Shown here piece after piece: positions 58,181-64,000 of a stretch of 64,000 nt of DNA. The notes beneath the pieces are model-generated. The model saw only the letters and a list, made by a program, of their open reading frames with translations. It was not told where the DNA came from and made no database searches. Both the position numbers and the translations under genes were made by a program. Source of the stretch: Centropus unirufus (lineage: Eukaryota; Chordata; Aves; Cuculiformes; Centropidae); NCBI GenBank assembly GCA_013397695.1, contig VYZI01000146.1, positions 1,074,209 to 1,138,208 on the forward strand, written 5' to 3'. The stretch's first letter is position 1; every line of letters begins with the position of its first letter.

Positions 58181-59557
58181 TTTAATGCATGATTATTTAT
58201 TATAAGCTTGTTGATTACACCTTAGAGCTGAATATCTGCAAATGAACTGAATTCTCATCAAAGATGCTGGGTCAGTCACTGTGGCAAATGAAGTCCAAAC
58301 TAGTGTGTTTCACAGCTGTCTGCCTAAGGCTGTTAAAAAGATAAGTAAATTCAGTCTGCCAGGCTAGATAATCCTTAACCTTTCTGCTGAGGTCCCTTAG
58401 GATCTAAATGACAGTGCTGCTCCATATAGCACACAGAACTATTAAGATAAACACAAAACTACCCAATTCTACCTATTTTGTATAATATCCTACCAGTACC
58501 CATCTCTGTTTGTGCAAATGTTGAAGGCTGTAGCTGGCTGTATAAACAATTCTTGATAGAATCAATGGGTTAAGCTATTAAAAAGGAAGTTGGGGTTGTT
58601 GCACTATGCATATGCTATTGGGTAACGCTCTTTCTTTCACTCAGTTGTTACTCTCCCACGGTAATATTTACAACACCTCCTAACTGACAAACTAGGACTC
58701 GTTTTAAAAAAAAAAGAAGACATCAAAATAAAAAATATGGTTTAAAAGGATCAACTATACAACTAGTTTATCTTCCATCAATCCAGGAATAAATTCTTTG
58801 AAAAGAAAAAAACATTGTCTACCCTGGTGTAATGGGCAGGCACACTCTTTCCATATGTTTCTCTTATGGGAGCTCTGGTCTCTCACCTGTTTGAAGTGTC
58901 AGTGTTAACAGCTCTTAACTGTAAGTAGATCTACCTTTTTCTCCTGACAAATAAAAATTATGAGCAGATACCGGCAAAGGAAGTGTTTGTTTTGCATTCC
59001 AGGGACTCTAGAATTGGTTCCTGCCCTCCCATTCTCTCTATCTTTCCATCTGCACTGCAGGTGGGAGTTTGCACTGCAGTCAGTGTTATTCCAGTAGAGG
59101 AAAGCTGGATGAATGAGGTAAATTGTCAGGAGAAAAATGCCATTTGAATAATTATAGTTGAAGTTTTACGGCCCTGTGCTACCAGCTGCTTTGATATCTA
59201 GTCCCAAGTATAATAGACGGTGATTCCCTATGTGTTAACATTTATCACCATGCTGCACAAAGCTAGATCTGATCTGCGATGGGTTCCTCATTGACAAAAA
59301 TCCTGGGGAGCTGTTTTTAGCAAACCAAGAGAATCCCTCCAGTCCCACATTTAAGTGAAATTTCTGTCATTATCTCCTATGATGCTTGCTGGGATTTCAT
59401 GAGATATTATATAAGAACCTGAAGATAATTAAAATTCAAGTGCCTGCTTGAGAGAATTATTATAGATAAAAAATGAAAGGACTGATTTTGACATTTGCTG
59501 CCACTTTGAATGACCCAGAATTATTTACACAGCATTATTGGAAATATCACTGTATTC
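58181..59557 (-). other. PPP1R17: Probable PPP1R17 3' UTR, end uncertain
   Basis: Sequence downstream (minus strand) of the PPP1R17 stop. On the minus strand an AATAAA occurs at 58196-58201 and an ATTAAA at 58181-58186, which would give a UTR of about 1.4 kb. No other gene was seen here. The extent is inferred only from these hexamers. Confidence 0.4.
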
Positions 59558-59637
59558 TTAACTGGGGATTGTGTCTCCATCCTTTTCTTCATCTTCCATA
59601 ATCACTGTTTGCTTTTCTTCTGTAAGCAGCTTAGTGC
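59558..59637 (-). CDS. PPP1R17: PPP1R17 last coding exon (C-terminus)
   Basis: Read on the minus strand, a strong acceptor (T9 run, GTGTGTGTCCTTCTGTTTTCAAG, with AG at 59638-59639) leads into GCACTAAGCTGC. In phase 1 this encodes (G)TKLLTEEKQTVIMEDEEKDG, then DTIPS and TAA (59558-59560). It matches the C-terminus of human PPP1R17 (G-substrate), which as I remember has G.TLLRDE and ends VEDDEKDGDKIAI. PPP1R17 is a small inhibitor of protein phosphatases activated through cGMP-dependent kinase phosphorylation and is abundant in cerebellar Purkinje cells. Orientation towards PDE1C agrees with human 7p14.3. The exons with the duplicated phosphorylation-site motifs are not in the window. Confidence 0.82.
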
Positions 59638-62600
59638 CTTGAAAACAGAAGGACACACACAAAAAAAAAGAGTGAGAAATTAGTTGATTGATATATTACT
59701 TCTTCCAAAAATATCAGGAGACGAAGACTCTTTCAATCCTTTCTAATTCTTGATCCTAACACAGTTTTCCAACATCATGGGAGTTACTCCTTAATTTTTG
59801 GCACATCAGATTCATGATATTTAGAGAGCTAGAAATGGAACACTGCATTTTTAGCTAAATTTAGCAAGCACTCTTAAATCCAGTGTATGTCTGCTACCTA
59901 TGAAAAGAGTTACTAAAGCTTCATCTTGGAATCTGTTTGTTGAAAGGGTTTTGGGAACCTAAAAATGGGAAAGAGCTTGCATGATTAAATAAATATTGTG
60001 ATTAATCTTCCTGACTGAGTCAACTTATGTGAATACTTGTATGCATGCTTGTTTCCTATGTGTAAAGACCAATAGTATTTAGATTTTGCAGATGCCAAAA
60101 CTGACAAATGCTAAAATATTCACATGCCAGGTGCCATCCCACTGAAGTTATATACTATCAATACTATATACAATACTAATACTAATACAATATATACTAT
60201 CAATATATTGAAAAAAAACCAAAAAACCAAACAGGTTCAGATCAATGTTAAAATACTTTGAGCAAGTATTTGAGTTACAGAGGTTTGGGATCTTAAGCTT
60301 TGAAGCCTAGCCATTGTAGAAGAAAAATAAAGCTTCAATCCTATCATGAAAGCACTAAAGGACAGTGTGAAAGGATACTGAAAGGATATTTGATTTCACA
60401 GTTCAAGCACACCATGGAGATTCCAGAAACCTTTGTAGCAGCTGTAATTATGCTATGTGAAGTATCTTTCTGTGCAAAAGTGTTGCCTTTTTCCAAAGAC
60501 CTTTTTTCTATAGATAGGTTATGGATCATACCTTCCATAAATATCTGCCTCTCTCCCCTTCTCTCTCTTTCTATTTCTCTCCCTCTAACTTCAAACAGTA
60601 AGTTCACCTCTTACGGATCTTAAGGCTTTTACATAATATTAAGATATCACAATTATGGTAACTGCTTTCTTTATTATAAATTAAATTGAGGGAAGAGAGG
60701 ACAATGCATCAGAAAATATTCATGATCCCTGTTATTGAAAGACTAGGTTGGTTTTGCTTCTTTCCAGTAAAATGCAAGTGACCTCTAAGACATATTTTAT
60801 GTCCACATTCCTTGGTGTGGAGGCTAACATAGTCCAAAAACAGGATGAGGGTTTCCATTGTGTCACGTTCAATGACATCTCTCCCTAATTTGGTCTCATG
60901 CTGTTTGCTCTCAGTCTGTGCTAACCAGCTGAGCTGTTCTGTCAAACCCAAATGTTTTGCTGTTTTCTGCCTTGAAAGCCCTCTCACAGAGAAGGCTTTC
61001 AGTCTTGATGAGCTCTGCAAATAGAGCAATACCACACAGGAAGATTTTCTTCAGCTTTGGAGTCTTTTCAAGAAGTGATGAATTAATCAAAACATTAACC
61101 TATACTGCCCTTCATTTAAGTTAGATCCAGCTTCATTTATGTGCAGGTCTTGTGAACTAGCTAGTTTCAGTGGAAACATGAGATAAACTGAAATTCATGA
61201 AAGAATATTATTTTGAAACAAAAAGGACTTTGTTCAAACAGCAATTGAGTTAACCATTATTAACTGCAAATAATTGTGCCATTTTTTGGAGATGGATGTA
61301 AATGTTCTCCACTCAGACTTCTATTCATGCAGACAACATAGACAAATATGGACAATTTTGGTTGTTAGGTTGTTAGAAGAGGGTGGGATTTTTTCTTCAT
61401 GGAGAGTTTGAGGAAATGGGAAAACGCAGCTAAAATATGCTTAAAGTGTGACGATACAATGGATCATTTGATGAGAGCTAACCTATCTTTTGGGGTAAAT
61501 TCAGGAATAGAAATCAGGAAAGTAGACTACATAAAGCTGTGCTGTTCTTTATGATTTTGCCTCTTATTTAAATTATTAAGTGATGAAGGAAAAGTATGTT
61601 TATGTAATTCTGATGGCTTAATTACAACACATGAACTAGTCTCTTTAGAGCAGACTCTAGAGCCAGCTGGAAGGTACCAGCCAAGCATAGGTCCCCAGAT
61701 CTTCATTGATACCCACATGAGTAGTGTGCTAAATACTTAGCATAATCCATAGCAAAATGACCCCTTGTTAACAGTGAAGCACTTAGGTGACTGATGAACT
61801 CCAAACATTTCCAGCAGAGTTCAGAATGCAAAGCTTAGAGAAGGACGCAGCTCAGAGCAGCAGGTTATTGACTTCCCAGGCTATGGACCACCTACAATTT
61901 CAAGGACAACCACACGCCTTTAAAATCAGCCTTTTAATGCGAAACAGTGAAAGAAGATACAAATGGAATGCCTGAGACAGAATGATTTCTATAACACAGA
62001 GAAAGGATTTTTTTTTATTTGACATAATGCCACTGATGACTTGTGAGGAAAGCATGTTTTACTGAGTGCAGTCTGGATATTCTGGGTTTAAAGGAATAAG
62101 CAGGAGTAAGTCAGTCTTTCTCTGTTTACTATTTAAGTAAATCACCTAAATTCCCTGCCTCTCTCTGTTTTCCCAGCCATGTGTCTTATGAAATGCAGCT
62201 CATCCAGAAGATCTGTTTTAAGGATTGGTGGGTTGTTCTGTTAATATGTGCCAAGAGATCTGACTAAAGAAAGCATTGGAGATATACAATGTAGCCACAT
62301 TTTCCCAACAGAACTTGCAATGTTTAGCTGGAAACTAGGATCTCAAAGGTGCGTGGAGACATGAGAGCTACTGTTAGGAAGCTCAAACATAGGCAGAAGA
62401 AGAATTTGGCTTAAAGTAACCATTTGCTAGGTACCATCTAAATCTAAGCCACTTCTAGCTTGTAAATCAGAAAACCACCAAGATGGTACCAGTTCCCCTC
62501 AACTGCCTGCAGACAACTCTTGCAGAAGGGCTGGAAGAGAACTGGAGTGTTCCAGTTACATCCCTTGCATCGGAAAAGGGCAAGAGGTGCCACTAAATGG

Positions 62601-64000
62601 ATGTACTTCTGGTTTCACTCAGGGATTTCTTACTGGGCAGTTGATGTTATCTTAATGAAGCTACCTTAACTAGTACCCCGGGGCGTGAGGAAGGATGAGG
62701 GCTTGAAATGTGGTTTTGCTAGTTATCTCTGATCTGATTAAGGAATCCTAAGCAGCAACATTTCAGGAACCACATTCCCATATTTACACATGTATTTACA
62801 TTCTTGCTCAAACCCACAGGCCTGAAAGAGCTCTCAGAAATACTTCAGTTAGTTCAAAATGTCACTAAGTGAGGATTGCAATTGAGTGTCCCAGACTATG
62901 GGCTTTGGATCAGATTTCAATAATTTACTGTCATATGAGAGGGCGGTGGGGGCTGGGGGGGGAACATTAGAATTGTTATTACATCTCATCTTTTGGTCTA
63001 CTCCCTTCAGAAAGTCATGGTGTTGGTGGGCTGAAGGGGACCTGGCCACTAGAGAAGACCTCTGCTTATAGCTCATGCATACCCAAATGGCACAATGGTG
63101 CCATCATACATCACCTTAGTATGAGTTTGAAGCTTGAGTACAAGTCAGGTCCTGGCGGGGGAGGGTTTTGTGGTGGCCAGGCCTAAACATTTAAGCAAGC
63201 TAAGGACTGGTTTCTTTAGTCTCCTTCTGCAGATAACAGGTAGCCATGGGTTCCTGCAGACAGTAATATTCAGATCCTTATTTAGCAACCCCTGTGGGTT
63301 TTTGCAAGGTGTAAAACTGATGCTTTTATTTATTGGCTTACTTTTATTTGAGATAGAATATCTCTCCGGCTACCCAAGAAGAAGAGACACCATTCCAGAG
63401 TGTTCATAACCAGCTGGTAAAAATGAAGAGAGATTACACAACTGTCAGTTATATCTACATTAACAACAAAACTATTTGTGTGGGCAGCTGCTTTAAAAGA
63501 TAATCTAGCAATTAAACTCTATTTCTACAAACAATTAAATGGAGGTTTTTTGAACTGGAATCTGGAAATGGCATTTGAGAGAGATCTGAAGGGAAAATGT
63601 TAGAAATGGGGACAATCCTCATTAGCAAATCGCAAGGAGTGTGCACAGCACTGAGTGTGATGCTTACTGCAGGAACACCAGTAACAGGGAGATAGGGACA
63701 AAGAGGCCTGTCTATATTTATTTAGCGCACGTATCCCTGCCAGGGCTTCTCAGGTCTCTGAGTCTATAATTCGGGTTCTATTTTGCACAGCAGTTCCGCA
63801 AGAGCTCCATTTGTTTGTGCTCTGTCTGCTCTGTCTGATGGGATAACCCTGAAAGTAAACAAGTAGTAAATATTGGACCAGCCCTCAGCCACAATAAGTC
63901 ACTTTTTCATAGCAAGTCATGGAGCCACCACTGATGAATTTCAGCCAGCAGAATTCTGTATGCTGGTAGGTATCTTGAAAAGAAAATATGCATCCTTAGA
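59638..64000 (-). other. PPP1R17: PPP1R17 intron (partial), no exon found
   Basis: The upstream intron of PPP1R17 reaches the right edge. I looked on the minus strand for the basic RRKDTPALH-type exons and did not find them. It contains a pyrimidine-rich CTCTCT patch at 60550-60587, a short AT-rich ACTAAT/ATACT repeat at 60150-60210 and a G-rich run at 62941-62962. Open frames of 60 to 108 codons lack recognisable domains. Confidence 0.7.
62941..62962 (+). repeat. G-rich tract, possible G-quadruplex
   Basis: GGGCGGTGGGGGCTGGGGGG and two more G. Four runs of at least three G can be drawn with loops of 2 to 4 bases. Function is not implied. Confidence 0.6.

Noticed and set aside
60344..61035. 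Minus-strand frames of 87 and 108 codons in the PPP1R17 intron
   Set aside because: The translated peptides do not resemble PPP1R17 or any known domain, and one spans a CTCTCT low-complexity patch read as RER repeats.
63358..63409. PRRRDTIPE peptide on the + strand, resembling the PPP1R17 PRRKDTPALH motif
   Set aside because: PPP1R17 is on the minus strand here, so the motif would be on the wrong strand; there is no acceptor or further similarity, so it is coincidence.
1..64000. CRISPR arrays, tRNA or rRNA genes, operons, phage or integrated viral genes
   Set aside because: I scanned for regularly spaced repeats, cloverleaf-type blocks and retroviral-type frames and saw none; the window is vertebrate genic and intergenic DNA.

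Overview
The window is vertebrate nuclear DNA, most likely from a bird. The evidence is small exons in long introns with GT-AG borders, several CR1 LINE 3' ends of the avian/reptilian kind, A-rich tracts of the AAAACCAAACAAAA type common in avian introns, and a few faint MIR (CORE-SINE) relics. Nothing prokaryotic, viral or CRISPR-like was seen.

Positions 1 to about 51,870 hold the 3' part of PDE1C (calcium/calmodulin-dependent 3',5'-cyclic nucleotide phosphodiesterase 1C) on the + strand. The start of the gene, including the calmodulin-binding region and the first metal-binding histidines, lies upstream of the window. Nine coding exons are seen: 4906-5007, 6169-6289, 8761-8842, 13876-13996, 15191-15366, 20653-20952, 24313-24387, 45517-45582 and 51293-51450. 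They join in frame into 1201 nt, giving 399 residues after a split arginine codon. The first four carry the end of the catalytic domain, with the metal-ligand Asp in HTADISHP and the invariant Gln in AQSQIGF. The rest encode a Ser-rich linker, a long Lys/Glu-rich hydrophilic tail and a conserved basic C-terminus. A short alternative terminal exon at 37026-37039 would end the protein as ...KKID-DTEE. It resembles the short mammalian PDE1C C-terminus as I remember it. An in-frame candidate cassette exon lies at 24739-24795.

The last long intron (24388-45516, 21 kb) separates the two alternative 3' ends. Introns contain CR1 copies of different ages (7770-8285, 15775-16125, 16825-17345, 47700-48045), an internally deleted mariner-like transposon (46510-46900), MIR relics and simple repeats.

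From about 51.9 to 58.2 kb I see no gene, only an old CR1 copy at 55345-55640. On the minus strand at 59558-59637 lies the last coding exon of what I read as PPP1R17 (G-substrate, a protein phosphatase inhibitor regulated by cGMP-dependent kinase). It is convergent with PDE1C, the arrangement known at human 7p14.3. From 59638 to the right edge is the preceding PPP1R17 intron. PDE1C hydrolyses cAMP and cGMP and PPP1R17 is a cGMP-kinase substrate, so both touch cyclic-nucleotide signalling, but nothing in the sequence shows a regulatory link. The window looks like an ordinary conserved vertebrate locus; the most informative points are the alternative 3' ends of PDE1C.
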